Source: Methylophaga nitratireducenticrescens (lineage in GTDB: Bacteria; Pseudomonadota; Gammaproteobacteria; Nitrosococcales; Methylophagaceae). Taken from it: a stretch of DNA of 64,000 bases. The stretch lies in the NCBI RefSeq assembly GCF_000260985.4, contig NC_017857.3, forward strand, positions 1,550,001-1,614,000, read 5' to 3'. Under the pieces are notes generated by a model. It did no database searches and was not told the origin of the DNA. It saw nothing but the letters and a program-made list of their open reading frames with translations. Positions 6,679 through 15,906 of this stretch are shown here, piece after piece. Numbering within the stretch: position 1 is the stretch's first letter; each line of letters starts with the position of its first letter. The translations under genes and the position numbers were made by a program.

Positions 6679-8459
6679 TGAAATTATTAAAGATATTGGA
6701 AAATATTCAGTTTGGCCGCCCCAGTCAGGTGCTGGTGGTAGAAAGCGATGGCTTGATGTTAAGGGCTGCGGTGATCAACCGGGAAGGCAATAAACTGGTC
6801 ACGCATCAGCATGCCATGTCCAGTTTGCTGGACCCAGGACTGGCATTGGCGGAAGTGATTCAACATCTCCGCGCCAATGGCTGGTCGGGAAATCAGGCGG
6901 TGTTACTCACTCCAGCGGCGATGTCCAGCCTGATTGAATTACCGATCAATCCTAAAAAGCCAAAACCACTGGCGCAGATGCAGGCGTTGATTCGCTGGGA
7001 AGCAGAGCCTTTGCTGATGCAACAGCAAAATCAGTGGAGCATCGGCTACCTGATGGTCAAACAGGGATTGATGACCGCGGAGCAGGTCAATCACATTCGT
7101 GGTATTCAGCAGGCGAACAAACCCGCCGGAATGGGCATCGGTGCCCAGCAACGCAGTAATTTCCAGCGGTTTGGCGAGCTTGCTCTTGAGCATGGTTATG
7201 TGGATAAGGAACGCTTGAATGGGTTTGTCCAGTGCCAGAGCTGGTTGCGTTCTGATGAAGAAGATATCGAATGTGGCTGGCAACCCCAGGCAGCGGTAAA
7301 AGACGCTCCGGGTATTTACAACTGGCTGATTAGCTGTGCGTATAAATCCGTGATAAACCGCTGGGTGGATGCCTTTAAATCCCATGGCATAACACTCTCA
7401 AAAGTGTTTCCGTTGACCGGTGCGTCAAACGGCTTGCTGAAAACCAATCATCAAGAGCAACTGTTGTTGGAAGCCGGCCCGGGCATCGTTACCACTACCG
7501 CTCTGTCAAAAGGGCGTATTAATCAGTTTCAGGCACATCATTCTGCTGCTTTGGAAACTTATAACGCCTGTCTGGAGGCCTTTCATGCTGCCAGTACCGA
7601 TTCGATAGAGGAAATCTGGCTGAGTAGTCATGGCGAATCCGACCATTCGCTTTATCAATCGCTGGCGGAAGTATTCAACAAGCCAGTGCATTTTCTGGGT
7701 GGTACTGATCCTGTCACAGGTGTGACGCCTGGCATGCTCGGCGCAGCTTCACTTGTCACTGGACTCAGTGATGAGACGATTTTGGTCCCGGTTCAAGTGG
7801 GCGGGCCAAAGCCTCCTTTGATTCAACGTCAAGAAATACAGCTGGCCGGTGTGGCCGCGATATTGTTATTGGTGATCTTGGGGGCGGAAATCACCATGCA
7901 TCTGCAGCAAAACAGACTCGCTGAACAAAAAACAGTGCTGGATGAGCGGGCTAAAACGCTGGATGAAGCCGTAAAACGCATTACTGCCATTAACGACCAA
8001 ATCGAAGCACGCAAAAATCTGTTGAAAGAACAACAGACAAGCCAGCAACGGATGGAAGCCCGGATGACTTTCTTTGGTGAAGAGCTGCCAGAGCGGAATA
8101 TGTTGTTACAAGTCGTATTGGGCACACTGCAGAATGCGTTAAATGACCATATTGTGATTAACAGTATTGATGAGATGGGTAAACGACTGCCTATGATGGC
8201 GGCAAATCAGCCGGTGCAGAGTGAGGTGATCGAGCTGGATAATTTCAATATTGATGCCTGGTCGCTTTCTGAGAGTGCTGCTCAGGAATTTATACAAGCC
8301 CTTAAAGATGCCGCGGCTACCTGGAATTTCGTCGTCAGGGATGTGCAGATTCTGGAGCGTTCTGGTCCGCTGAGTCTGGATGGCTATGCGGTGGCATTGA
8401 GTCTGGTCAGAGTAAAACCCAGACCCATGCAACTCTCTCAATCGGAGTCGGCACGATGA
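6678..8459 (+). CDS. GspL/PilM-PilN-like inner-membrane platform protein with an inserted GspE-N-like segment
   Basis: A 593-residue protein read from ATG 6678, which overlaps the stop of pseudopilin 3 and has GGAGA upstream. The order is an actin-like PilM/GspL cytoplasmic region (about 1-115 and 205-385), one membrane helix (about 388-406, LAGVAAILLLVILGAEI), a coiled coil (about 410-465) and a PilN-like periplasmic domain. It therefore corresponds to a PilM-PilN fusion, as GspL is. Between residues about 118 and 205 it carries two repeats of the type 'GYLMVKQGLMTAEQVN...IQQ' and 'FGELALEHGYVDKERLN...CQ'. These resemble the N-terminal domain of GspE/MshE ATPases and are not normal in GspL. 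The gene is coupled to the next one by ATGA. Confidence 0.75.
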   Translation: MKLLKILENIQFGRPSQVLVVESDGLMLRAAVINREGNKLVTHQHAMSSLLDPGLALAEVIQHLRANGWSGNQAVLLTPAAMSSLIELPINPKKPKPLAQMQALIRWEAEPLLMQQQNQWSIGYLMVKQGLMTAEQVNHIRGIQQANKPAGMGIGAQQRSNFQRFGELALEHGYVDKERLNGFVQCQSWLRSDEEDIECGWQPQAAVKDAPGIYNWLISCAYKSVINRWVDAFKSHGITLSKVFPLTGASNGLLKTNHQEQLLLEAGPGIVTTTALSKGRINQFQAHHSAALETYNACLEAFHAASTDSIEEIWLSSHGESDHSLYQSLAEVFNKPVHFLGGTDPVTGVTPGMLGAASLVTGLSDETILVPVQVGGPKPPLIQRQEIQLAGVAAILLLVILGAEITMHLQQNRLAEQKTVLDERAKTLDEAVKRITAINDQIEARKNLLKEQQTSQQRMEARMTFFGEELPERNMLLQVVLGTLQNALNDHIVINSIDEMGKRLPMMAANQPVQSEVIELDNFNIDAWSLSESAAQEFIQALKDAAATWNFVVRDVQILERSGPLSLDGYAVALSLVRVKPRPMQLSQSESAR

Positions 8460-9139
8460 GCTTGAGACAATTAAACAAACGCGAACGGATGCTGGCATTA
8501 GCCATCGGTGTGGTTGTTATTTTGGGAAGTTACGGCCTGCTGCGTTATCAGCCAGCCAAAGAAAATATTGAATCCCTGCAGAAACAGGTACTGGCTACCC
8601 AGATCAGAATTGCCGAACTCGAGATTCCGGAAGAGTCCGATGAGGTGGTTGAGGATATTCTCGATCAACTGGATGAGCAGGAGGCCGAAGTGGCTGCCCT
8701 AAAGGAAAGAGCAGCAATCATTGAAAATCGTCTTGCCAGTCGTGATTCACAACAATTACGCGTGATGATTTCCTCATTGGCAATGGAAACCGGCATTCGT
8801 ATTCGCAGTAATGAGTCTTTCAATGCGTCACCAGTGACACAAATTACGCAAGCGTCTCGAAATAACTCACGCCAAGCCACTAACCAGCCGGCGAAAGATA
8901 TGATTTTACCGGTAACAGCCGGTTGGATAGCCCGAATGTCTCCAGGCTCCATGTATGAGAGACCGTTGCAGAAGCTTCAGTTAGAGGGAAGCTATGAAGC
9001 ATTAAGACGCTTTTTACATGGCCTGGATGGATTGCCCTGGCAAGTGTCGGTTTTACGGATGAATATCACCAAGTTACCCGTTGCGCCTTTGCCTGGCATG
9101 CCCCAGCCTTTATCCATTGAGGTGATTCTGGCGTTATGA
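8456..9139 (+). CDS. PilO/GspM-like platform protein
   Basis: A 227-residue bitopic inner-membrane protein. It has a short cytoplasmic N-terminus with basic residues, one membrane helix at about 13-31, a coiled coil at about 35-95 rich in Glu, and a periplasmic ferredoxin-like domain ending in ISIEV-type strands, as in PilO/GspM. It overlaps the GspL-like gene by 4 bases (ATGA), the usual L-M arrangement. It should bind the PilN-like part of that protein and link the ATPase side to the secretin side. Sequence identity in this family is always low, so assignment rests on architecture and position. Confidence 0.75.
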   Translation: MSLRQLNKRERMLALAIGVVVILGSYGLLRYQPAKENIESLQKQVLATQIRIAELEIPEESDEVVEDILDQLDEQEAEVAALKERAAIIENRLASRDSQQLRVMISSLAMETGIRIRSNESFNASPVTQITQASRNNSRQATNQPAKDMILPVTAGWIARMSPGSMYERPLQKLQLEGSYEALRRFLHGLDGLPWQVSVLRMNITKLPVAPLPGMPQPLSIEVILAL

Positions 9140-9180
9140 AGCGTTTCCATTCTCATTTCATCTTGCTGAAACCATAAGCT

Positions 9181-10848
9181 ATGGCATTGACTGACGACAT
9201 GCTATTGCAGGCCGGTGTGGCAACCGAATTACTCGATGGGGAAACCGTCGAGCGATTGAAAGTGGAAGCCCGTCGCCAACATGTGCCTGTATTAAGCAAG
9301 GTACTGGCATATTACCGCATACCGGTTTCGGCTTTGCACCGTGCCGTTGCGGAATCGCGTCAACTCCCGTTTATTGATCTCACTCAGGCCACTATCGAAC
9401 GGAAATTATCAAAAAAACTGCCTGGCAGTCTGATTAAGCGTAAACATTTTTTACCGCTAGAGATTGAAGAAAATCTGGTGCTGGTCACGGCTGACCCCGA
9501 TGATATGGCGGGTATCGCCTCGGCCATGCGTTTGCTGGGGACTGAACTGCCTGTGGTCATGGCTGAACCCAGACGGCTACAGTTAATGGTAGACGAATAT
9601 GTGGCCACCAGCATCATGGCGGCGGCTGAAGAAACGACTACCGGACCGCGTGAGACAGATCTGGTAGCACTGCTGGACACCATTTTGATGGAAGCATATC
9701 TCACCCGCGCGTCGGATGTGCATTTACTGACAGAAGAGGATGGGCTCCGGGTTCGACTTCGGATCGATGGCAGTCTGTCGGATTATCCCTTGGCTGCCGA
9801 GCAGAATGTGGCTTCTGGTCTGGTATCACGGATAAAAGTGTTGGCGGGGCTGGATATTGCCGAACAGCGTCAACCGCAGGATGGCGGTTTTAGTTATCAT
9901 CTGGCCGCACCGTTTGATCTGGATTTCAATATCCGGGTGGCGACCGCACCGACCCGTTTGGGTGAACGCATCACCATGCGTCTGCTGGGGCAGGAATCCG
10001 GTGGCCTGACACTGACTGACTTGGGCATGCTGGAGCAGGATCTGGCGAGTTTTAATCAAGCCATACGGAACCCTTACGGCATGATTCTGCTGACCGGTCC
10101 GACAGGAAGCGGTAAATCGACCACTTTGTTTGCTGCATTACAGGAAATCAACAAACCCGATATTAATATCATGACGGTAGAAAACCCGATTGAGTATGTG
10201 ATGGATGGGGTTTCGCAGATCCAGACCGGCCCCAAGATCACTTTTGCCGATGCATTACGTTCATTATTGAGGCATGACCCGGATGTGTTGATGGTCGGAG
10301 AAATCCGTGATGCCGAAACAGCAGATGTGGCTGTCAAAGCAGCGATGACCGGTCATCTGGTCTTTTCCACCTTGCATACCAACAATGCCGTCAGTGCCGT
10401 CACCCGGCTGATTGATATTGGCTGTGAACCTTTTTTGATTGGCTCGACCATGACCGCGGTGATTGCCCAGCGACTGGTCAGGCGTCTGTGCCGACATTGT
10501 GCTCGCAAACGGTCTGCGACTGAAACCGAATGTACAACACTGGGTTATGAAGGGAAATCTATCGAGATTTTTGATCCGGTGGGCTGTGCGGTCTGTCAGG
10601 GAACCGGTTTTCGTGGTCGTTTGGGCTTATTTGAAACGCTCTGGTTTGATGAACAACTGGCGCGAATGGTGGCTAAAGGCGCTGATGAAGAAACGCTGGA
10701 ACACGCCGCCGGAGACAAGTTGCGTTTCATGTGGCAGGACGGTTGTGAAAAAGTGCTGCGCGGAATGACTACCCTGGAAGAAATACAGAAAGTGGCCGTA
10801 GTAAAGCATATTGCTGGCAATGAGGTAATCTACGATGCCGCTGTATAG
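9181..10848 (+). CDS. GspE/PilB/MshE-type assembly ATPase
   Basis: A 555-residue hexameric secretion ATPase that powers pseudopilus or pilus extension from the cytoplasmic side. The N-terminal domain (about 1-140) is of the MshEN/GspE-N type. The nucleotide-binding domain follows, with Walker A GPTGSGKST at 306-314, the Walker B segment DPDVLMVGEIRDAETAD near 363, and the His-box STLHTNNA near 396. A four-cysteine zinc site (CRHC near 437 and CAVC near 470) is present, as in GspE and PilB. ATG 9181 follows the previous stop by 41 bases. The gene overlaps the GspF-like gene by 14 bases. Confidence 0.92.
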   Translation: MALTDDMLLQAGVATELLDGETVERLKVEARRQHVPVLSKVLAYYRIPVSALHRAVAESRQLPFIDLTQATIERKLSKKLPGSLIKRKHFLPLEIEENLVLVTADPDDMAGIASAMRLLGTELPVVMAEPRRLQLMVDEYVATSIMAAAEETTTGPRETDLVALLDTILMEAYLTRASDVHLLTEEDGLRVRLRIDGSLSDYPLAAEQNVASGLVSRIKVLAGLDIAEQRQPQDGGFSYHLAAPFDLDFNIRVATAPTRLGERITMRLLGQESGGLTLTDLGMLEQDLASFNQAIRNPYGMILLTGPTGSGKSTTLFAALQEINKPDINIMTVENPIEYVMDGVSQIQTGPKITFADALRSLLRHDPDVLMVGEIRDAETADVAVKAAMTGHLVFSTLHTNNAVSAVTRLIDIGCEPFLIGSTMTAVIAQRLVRRLCRHCARKRSATETECTTLGYEGKSIEIFDPVGCAVCQGTGFRGRLGLFETLWFDEQLARMVAKGADEETLEHAAGDKLRFMWQDGCEKVLRGMTTLEEIQKVAVVKHIAGNEVIYDAAV

Positions 10849-12058
10849 TTATAACGCCCTGAGCAGCGCCGGGAATGAGCAGAAGGGTAGCTTACAGGCT
10901 GCCAATGAGAGCATGGCAGTACAGGAACTGCGTGCCCAGGGATTACGGGTGCTGGATATTCGCGAACGTAAAGGCCAGGGCGGTTTTTTGGGCCAGGCAA
11001 ATTTTGCTGACTGGTTAGCAACGCAGCGGTCTGTTGGGACCGATGCGCTGATTTTTTATTTCAGACAAATGGCTTTTATGCTGAAAGCCGGCCTGCCGGT
11101 TGCCCAGGCGTTGGAACTGGCCGCCGGACAAATCAGCAGCAGTCGATTGAATCTGGCTGTCAGAGTGATGCTCAAGGACATTGAGGGTGGCCAATCTCTC
11201 TCATCCGCAATGAAAAAGCATCGTGACGTTTTCACCAATATGATGATTAACCTCATTGTCGCTGGGGAAAACACCGGTGAACTTGAAGTCATCATGGAGC
11301 GATTGGCCAGCCATCTTGAGAAACGTGCCGCCTTAAAAAAGCAAATGATGACAGCGATGATCTATCCGGTCATTGTTGTTCTGGTGGCAATTGGCGTTGC
11401 CATTTTCATGGTGGTCAGCATCATTCCGAAATTCGCGACTTTCCTACAGGGGCAAGGTAAAGCTTTGCCTGCCTCCACTCAGGCTCTGATTGATATTTCT
11501 GCCAGCATTCGGGAAAACGGGTTACAGCTGATTATTGCAGCAATTGCTGGATTGATCGCGCTATGGCTGTTTTACCGCACCCAACAAGGCAGGCTGATAC
11601 TGGATCGTCTGCTGTTACATATCCCTGTTCTTGGGAAGCTGATGATCAATGGCTCAATGGCTCAACTGAACTGGGCGATGTCCATTCTGTTAAGCAGCGG
11701 GGTCAGTATTTTTGATGCCTTGAAAATTACCGCCGATCTGATGCCCAACCGGGTCTATGCCGACAAACTCAAACAAGGTGCATCCAGGGTCTTCGCTGGC
11801 CATGATTTGTCATCCAGTATTCGTCATCCCATGCTGCCGGCGCTGGTGACACAAATGATAGCGGTAGGGGAGCGCACCGGTACGCTTGACCACATTTTGC
11901 AGGAACTTGGCAGCTATTACGAAAAAGTGTTGGAAACCGGAATCAAACGACTCACTGCATTGATTGAACCCGCGATGATTCTGGTGATTGGCGGCATGGT
12001 GGGATTTGTCTATTACGCCTTTTTTCAGGCGTTGTTTGCGTTGGCAGGTGGGAGATAA
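10835..12058 (+). CDS. GspF/PilC-type inner-membrane core protein
   Basis: A 407-residue protein with the normal GspF/PilC layout. A short N-terminal segment (MPLYSYNALSSAGNEQKGSL) is followed by two T2SSF helical domains (about 70-195 and 275-395), each ending in a membrane segment. Three hydrophobic segments are visible (about 170-190, 225-240 and 375-400). The family motif with FYFRQMAFMLKAGLPVAQAL lies near residue 70 and the paired motif AVGERTGTLDHIL near 348. It anchors the ATPase and guides subunits into the growing filament. The start overlaps the ATPase gene, so the two are translationally coupled. Confidence 0.92.
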   Translation: MPLYSYNALSSAGNEQKGSLQAANESMAVQELRAQGLRVLDIRERKGQGGFLGQANFADWLATQRSVGTDALIFYFRQMAFMLKAGLPVAQALELAAGQISSSRLNLAVRVMLKDIEGGQSLSSAMKKHRDVFTNMMINLIVAGENTGELEVIMERLASHLEKRAALKKQMMTAMIYPVIVVLVAIGVAIFMVVSIIPKFATFLQGQGKALPASTQALIDISASIRENGLQLIIAAIAGLIALWLFYRTQQGRLILDRLLLHIPVLGKLMINGSMAQLNWAMSILLSSGVSIFDALKITADLMPNRVYADKLKQGASRVFAGHDLSSSIRHPMLPALVTQMIAVGERTGTLDHILQELGSYYEKVLETGIKRLTALIEPAMILVIGGMVGFVYYAFFQALFALAGGR

Positions 12059-12061
12059 CAG

Positions 12062-12499
12062 GTGCTGCAAAAAATGAGTAATAGCATGGCGATGGTGATT
12101 TTGGCAGGTTGGATAAATGTCGTCACAGCGATGGAAAATACAGATTTGCACAGTCAGGAGGTGGCGCCGCTGCGTGATCCTTTCACCCCCAGTCAGTTGA
12201 TGTATCAGGTTCGCGGCACAGAATTAAACAGTTATTCCAGCCTGGGCGCATTTAATCCAAGCGAGGCAGTTGCGGCGGATATTCCGGATATGCGTTTGCG
12301 AGGCTTTGTTTCCGATGACAGCGAAAAAATGCTGGCGTTACTGGAAGTGATTGGACGCGGCGTTTATATGGTCCGGGAGGGGGATGAAATCAATATCAAT
12401 CCCAGACGGCCGTCAGAAGCCATCAGAATTACCAGTATTACGCGTTTAGGCGTGACGGTGGAAACCGGCACGATTGGCAAAATCCGGGTGTTGAAATAA
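12062..12499 (+). CDS. PilP/GspC-like periplasmic linker protein
   Basis: A 145-residue protein with a short hydrophobic N-terminus (signal peptide or anchor, about residues 7-24), a proline-containing linker with PLRDPFTPSQ, and a C-terminal small beta domain (LRGFVSDDSEKMLALLEV ... VREGDEI ... ITRLGVTVETG ... IRVLK). The C-terminal pattern is that of the PilP/GspC homology region, which contacts the secretin. The start may be GTG 12062 or ATG 12074. It lies directly before the secretin gene with no spacer, as pilP precedes pilQ. Assignment is by pattern and position. Confidence 0.7.
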   Translation: MLQKMSNSMAMVILAGWINVVTAMENTDLHSQEVAPLRDPFTPSQLMYQVRGTELNSYSSLGAFNPSEAVAADIPDMRLRGFVSDDSEKMLALLEVIGRGVYMVREGDEININPRRPSEAIRITSITRLGVTVETGTIGKIRVLK

Positions 12500-14659
12500 A
12501 TGACTATCAAGCAACTTTTCTTTTTGACTCAACTGTGTTTCCTGGTGCTGATGCCATTAAAGGCTACGCATGCTGCTGACTTTATTGATGAGGTTGAGTT
12601 TAATGACACTCAGCTTGCCGATGTCGTTCGGACCTTGTCAGAGCTAACAGACACCAATATTATTGCTACACCCGAAGCAACGGACCGTCGTCTGACCATT
12701 CATCTGAAAAATGTCAGTGTATTGGATGCCGTTAAATCCATCAGCCGCATCAGTAATTTATGGTATCGCTATGATGAGGACACCAATACCTACCGGATTA
12801 TGACGCGTGAGGAATACAGTGAAGATCTGGTCGTACGGGAGAGCGAGCATATTGAGGTATTCACTCTGCTCAATGCCAATGTGCAGATCATTGCCCAGGC
12901 GATTGAGGATTTATATGGTCAGAGGGTGATCCTCTCGCTGGGACAGGCTCCCGGTGAAGATGTGTTTGGAAGTGGCGGGCGTTCAGGCTCCTCCGGCTTT
13001 AGTCGTGGTAACAATACCGTACGGAATGTGCGTTCATCTAATCTTGGTGGGGTGGGGCGCTCGACGAATCGGTTTTCTTCCGGTGGGGCAAGCGGCGCTG
13101 GCAACACATTGACAACAGCCGGCTCACAACTGGATGGCACGACGCTGACGGTGGATCAGATTTCTCAGCTTGCCGCCTCAGTGGAAGCATCGGGTTCGAC
13201 CAATATCAGTCAGGAAACGCTCAAACAAGTCACCATCCAGTCCCAGCCGATTTATGTCACGGTGAACAATGAACACAATATGATTATTGTACGCACCGAT
13301 GATCAGGCAGTTCTGAAGGCCATCGACAAACTGATAAAACAAATGGATATTCCCGTGCCTCAGGTTATGCTCGAGATGCAGATCCTCAGCGTGATTCTGG
13401 GTGAAGATTTTAATTCCATTTTCAATTTTGAGTTACAGCCCCGCGGCAGTAATCAATCAGCCCAACCGATTCTGCTTGGTAATAATGCCCTGTTGAACTC
13501 AGGCACATTTATCTATGAGTTTCTCAACAACCGTTTACGCGCCAATCTGGAATTTCTTGAAGAGAATCGCCGGGTCAGAGTGTTGTCAAATCCGATGGTA
13601 GTGGCGTCCAATCATCGCGAAGCGGAATTATTTATCGGTGAGGAAACGCTGGTCACCGAAGGTTTTCAGTTCTTTGCCTCGGTCATTGATAACGGTGTGG
13701 TGATTCAGCCTGCTTATGTTCAGGCGCTGGTGAATCGGGAAGATATCGGTATTACGCTGCGCATCACGCCTCGCATTAATTCCGATAGCACAGTCAGCCT
13801 GCAACTGGAGCAGGAGAGTTCAACAGTGAACCGGGGTGGTGGCACGATTCCGGTTACCGATGGTGAAGGCGGCGTCACCAATTTATCAGTAGATACGATT
13901 AATACGGCAAGGCTAACCGGAACAGTCATGGCAAAAGATGGCCTCACGGTAGCGGTAGGCGGCTTGATTCGAACCAGTGTCAATAAAAACGAAAGGAAGG
14001 TTCCGCTGCTGGGTGAAATCCCTGTCATCGGCCGGGTATTTCGTTCGACGATTGAGTCGGAAGAAGATACCGAGACTGTTTTGCTGATCACACCTCGAAT
14101 CATGAATGCGCCAGGTGAAAGTGAAAAAATCCGGCAGGCAGATAATGCGTATTACCGTTCTCATAATGCTGGCTATCCGCCGCCTGCGCCGGCCCCTAAC
14201 AGATTCATTGATCGTGACGATGAAGAAACGATTCCTGAGGCTTCTTCGGGTAGTACCAGCACGACACCTGTCGTCAGTGATCGTCATCAGGTGTATATGG
14301 AAATGAGTCAGTATGCGGCTGAAATGGTCCGTATTCCCGAGGTTGAGCGTCTACGTGATAAAAATTACAGTCCGGTGCGGATCAACACGCAAAGCAGTCT
14401 GCCATTGTTTGCAGATAACCGTATCAGTGCCACACCGGTGGGCAGTTGGAACCGAGGCGGTATGCATGTCACAGCACTTTCTGTTGTGAATCGGGCGTCT
14501 CAGAGTTTGCCGGTCGATTATCAGAATATTAAAGGCAGCTGGCTGGCTTCATCTGTGGAAAGCAGTCAATTATCGCCAGTGGGTCAGGCAGAGAGCTCAA
14601 CTTACATGTATCTGATTTCAGCCCTGCCGTTTGAGGAGGTTGTCGCGAATGCACGCTAA
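12500..14659 (+). CDS. Secretin (GspD/PilQ/MshL family)
   Basis: A 719-residue outer-membrane secretin with a signal peptide (cleavage after about residue 25, THA-ADF). The order is an STN/N0-like domain (about 27-110), an N1-type domain (about 115-150), a Gly/Ser/Asn-rich linker (about 155-225), a second N-domain (about 240-290) and the secretin pore (about 300-535). Conserved pore motifs include VRVLSNPMVVASNHREAELF, the AKDGLTVAVGGLIR strand and VPLLGEIPVIGRVFR followed by ETVLLITPRIM. A C-terminal extension of about 180 residues after the pore is unusual and could bind a pilotin or the adjacent barrel protein. It starts at the base after the previous stop and overlaps the next gene by 11 bases. 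Confidence 0.92.
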   Translation: MTIKQLFFLTQLCFLVLMPLKATHAADFIDEVEFNDTQLADVVRTLSELTDTNIIATPEATDRRLTIHLKNVSVLDAVKSISRISNLWYRYDEDTNTYRIMTREEYSEDLVVRESEHIEVFTLLNANVQIIAQAIEDLYGQRVILSLGQAPGEDVFGSGGRSGSSGFSRGNNTVRNVRSSNLGGVGRSTNRFSSGGASGAGNTLTTAGSQLDGTTLTVDQISQLAASVEASGSTNISQETLKQVTIQSQPIYVTVNNEHNMIIVRTDDQAVLKAIDKLIKQMDIPVPQVMLEMQILSVILGEDFNSIFNFELQPRGSNQSAQPILLGNNALLNSGTFIYEFLNNRLRANLEFLEENRRVRVLSNPMVVASNHREAELFIGEETLVTEGFQFFASVIDNGVVIQPAYVQALVNREDIGITLRITPRINSDSTVSLQLEQESSTVNRGGGTIPVTDGEGGVTNLSVDTINTARLTGTVMAKDGLTVAVGGLIRTSVNKNERKVPLLGEIPVIGRVFRSTIESEEDTETVLLITPRIMNAPGESEKIRQADNAYYRSHNAGYPPPAPAPNRFIDRDDEETIPEASSGSTSTTPVVSDRHQVYMEMSQYAAEMVRIPEVERLRDKNYSPVRINTQSSLPLFADNRISATPVGSWNRGGMHVTALSVVNRASQSLPVDYQNIKGSWLASSVESSQLSPVGQAESSTYMYLISALPFEEVVANAR

Positions 14660-15731
14660 GTCAATTGTCTTGCTGTCAGGTTTGGGGTTATTGGCTTTTC
14701 CGCTATCCACGTTATTGGCTGCTCCAGTGCTGCAGATGCATGTTTATGAAGCCGTGCCTGATCAGTTGCCTGCGGCAAATAAGCTTGTTGGTCAGGCTGT
14801 GGAGCCTCAACGGCTGAGGCTACATATCTATGAGAGCCCCCAGAAAACAGCTGAAAAAAAGACACCCTGGTTGGAATACGATAAAGCGGATATTTATTTC
14901 AAAGCTGGTTATCGGCGTGATGAGTTGCGCTGGAGTATTGCCGGACCGGGTGGGCAACCAAACATTCTGTCAGAGCTTACCTGGAAAGATATCGAGATTG
15001 CCACGGTGAATTTAGGAGCAACCTTATATACCAAGGAAAACTGGTTGGTGAATCTGGATTTCCTGTATGGCGAAATTTATGACGGTAAAAACCAGGATTC
15101 GGATTATTTTGGAAATAATCGAACACGGGAGTTTTCCCGATCCAATAATGGTGCCGATGAAGGCAGTGTCATGGATTTATCGGTCGGTTTTGGAAAGCGC
15201 TTTGAATGGGTATTAAACGAACGTGCACGCACTCGTTATGAGTGGCGACCTATGGCCGGGCTTTATTATTATTCACAGGATTTAAAGATAGTTGATGGTT
15301 TTCAGACAATACCTGCTCTGGGTCCTTTTCCTGGTCTGGATTCCAGTTATGATGCAACCTGGTATGGTCCGTGGATTGGTATGGAAAACCTGTTTATCAA
15401 ACAGGATGCATTCGAGCTGGGGTTAAATTTTAAATATCACTATGCTTTTTACGATGCGACGGCGCAGTGGAATTTACGTAGTGATTTTGCGCAACCAGAA
15501 AGTTTCACTCATGAAGCGGAGGGTGATGGGTTTGTCACCGAATTGACTGGTGCGTGGCATTTATCTCCCAGGTTAGCCCTGACTGTGGATGTGCGTTACC
15601 AAAAGTGGCTCGCAGACAGAAACGGTGAAGACAAAGTCTATTTTGCTAACGGCAATACCGCGAAATTAAAGTTTAATGAAGCCGAATGGGAAAGCTTTGG
15701 AATAAATCTTGGGCTGAATTACGATTTTTGA
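14649..15731 (+). CDS. Predicted outer-membrane beta-barrel protein at the end of the secretin operon
   Basis: A 360-residue exported protein, read from ATG 14649 because GAGGAGGT lies 8 bases upstream inside the secretin gene (a TTG at 14631 would be the longer alternative). The signal peptide is about 25 residues (cleavage near LLAAPVL). The mature part has many alternating aromatic/hydrophobic strands, and the last residues (GINLGLNYDF) end in Phe, the classic barrel C-terminal signature. The segment with NILSELTW near residue 105 recalls the Pom (Protochlamydia porin) family; this is a tentative match. The overlap with the secretin gene implies coupled expression, which is uncommon for type II or type IV systems. 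Confidence 0.7.
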   Translation: MHAKSIVLLSGLGLLAFPLSTLLAAPVLQMHVYEAVPDQLPAANKLVGQAVEPQRLRLHIYESPQKTAEKKTPWLEYDKADIYFKAGYRRDELRWSIAGPGGQPNILSELTWKDIEIATVNLGATLYTKENWLVNLDFLYGEIYDGKNQDSDYFGNNRTREFSRSNNGADEGSVMDLSVGFGKRFEWVLNERARTRYEWRPMAGLYYYSQDLKIVDGFQTIPALGPFPGLDSSYDATWYGPWIGMENLFIKQDAFELGLNFKYHYAFYDATAQWNLRSDFAQPESFTHEAEGDGFVTELTGAWHLSPRLALTVDVRYQKWLADRNGEDKVYFANGNTAKLKFNEAEWESFGINLGLNYDF

Positions 15732-15906
15732 TTTTTACTACTGCTGTTAGACTTCAGTCATAATCTGACTTCACTATTACATCGATTGTGTTAGTTGAAT
15801 TCACTATGTATGAGCTTTTTAATCCAATGAATAGATTTGACTTTCAAGACTGAAGTTATTCGGTGCGGTTAAAAGAAAAAAATAAAAAACCTGTTTTGGA
15901 AAATAG

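Noticed and set aside
6939-7385. A 148-codon minus-strand frame opposite the GspL-like gene
   Set aside because: Antisense shadow of a gene with clear neighbours on both sides.
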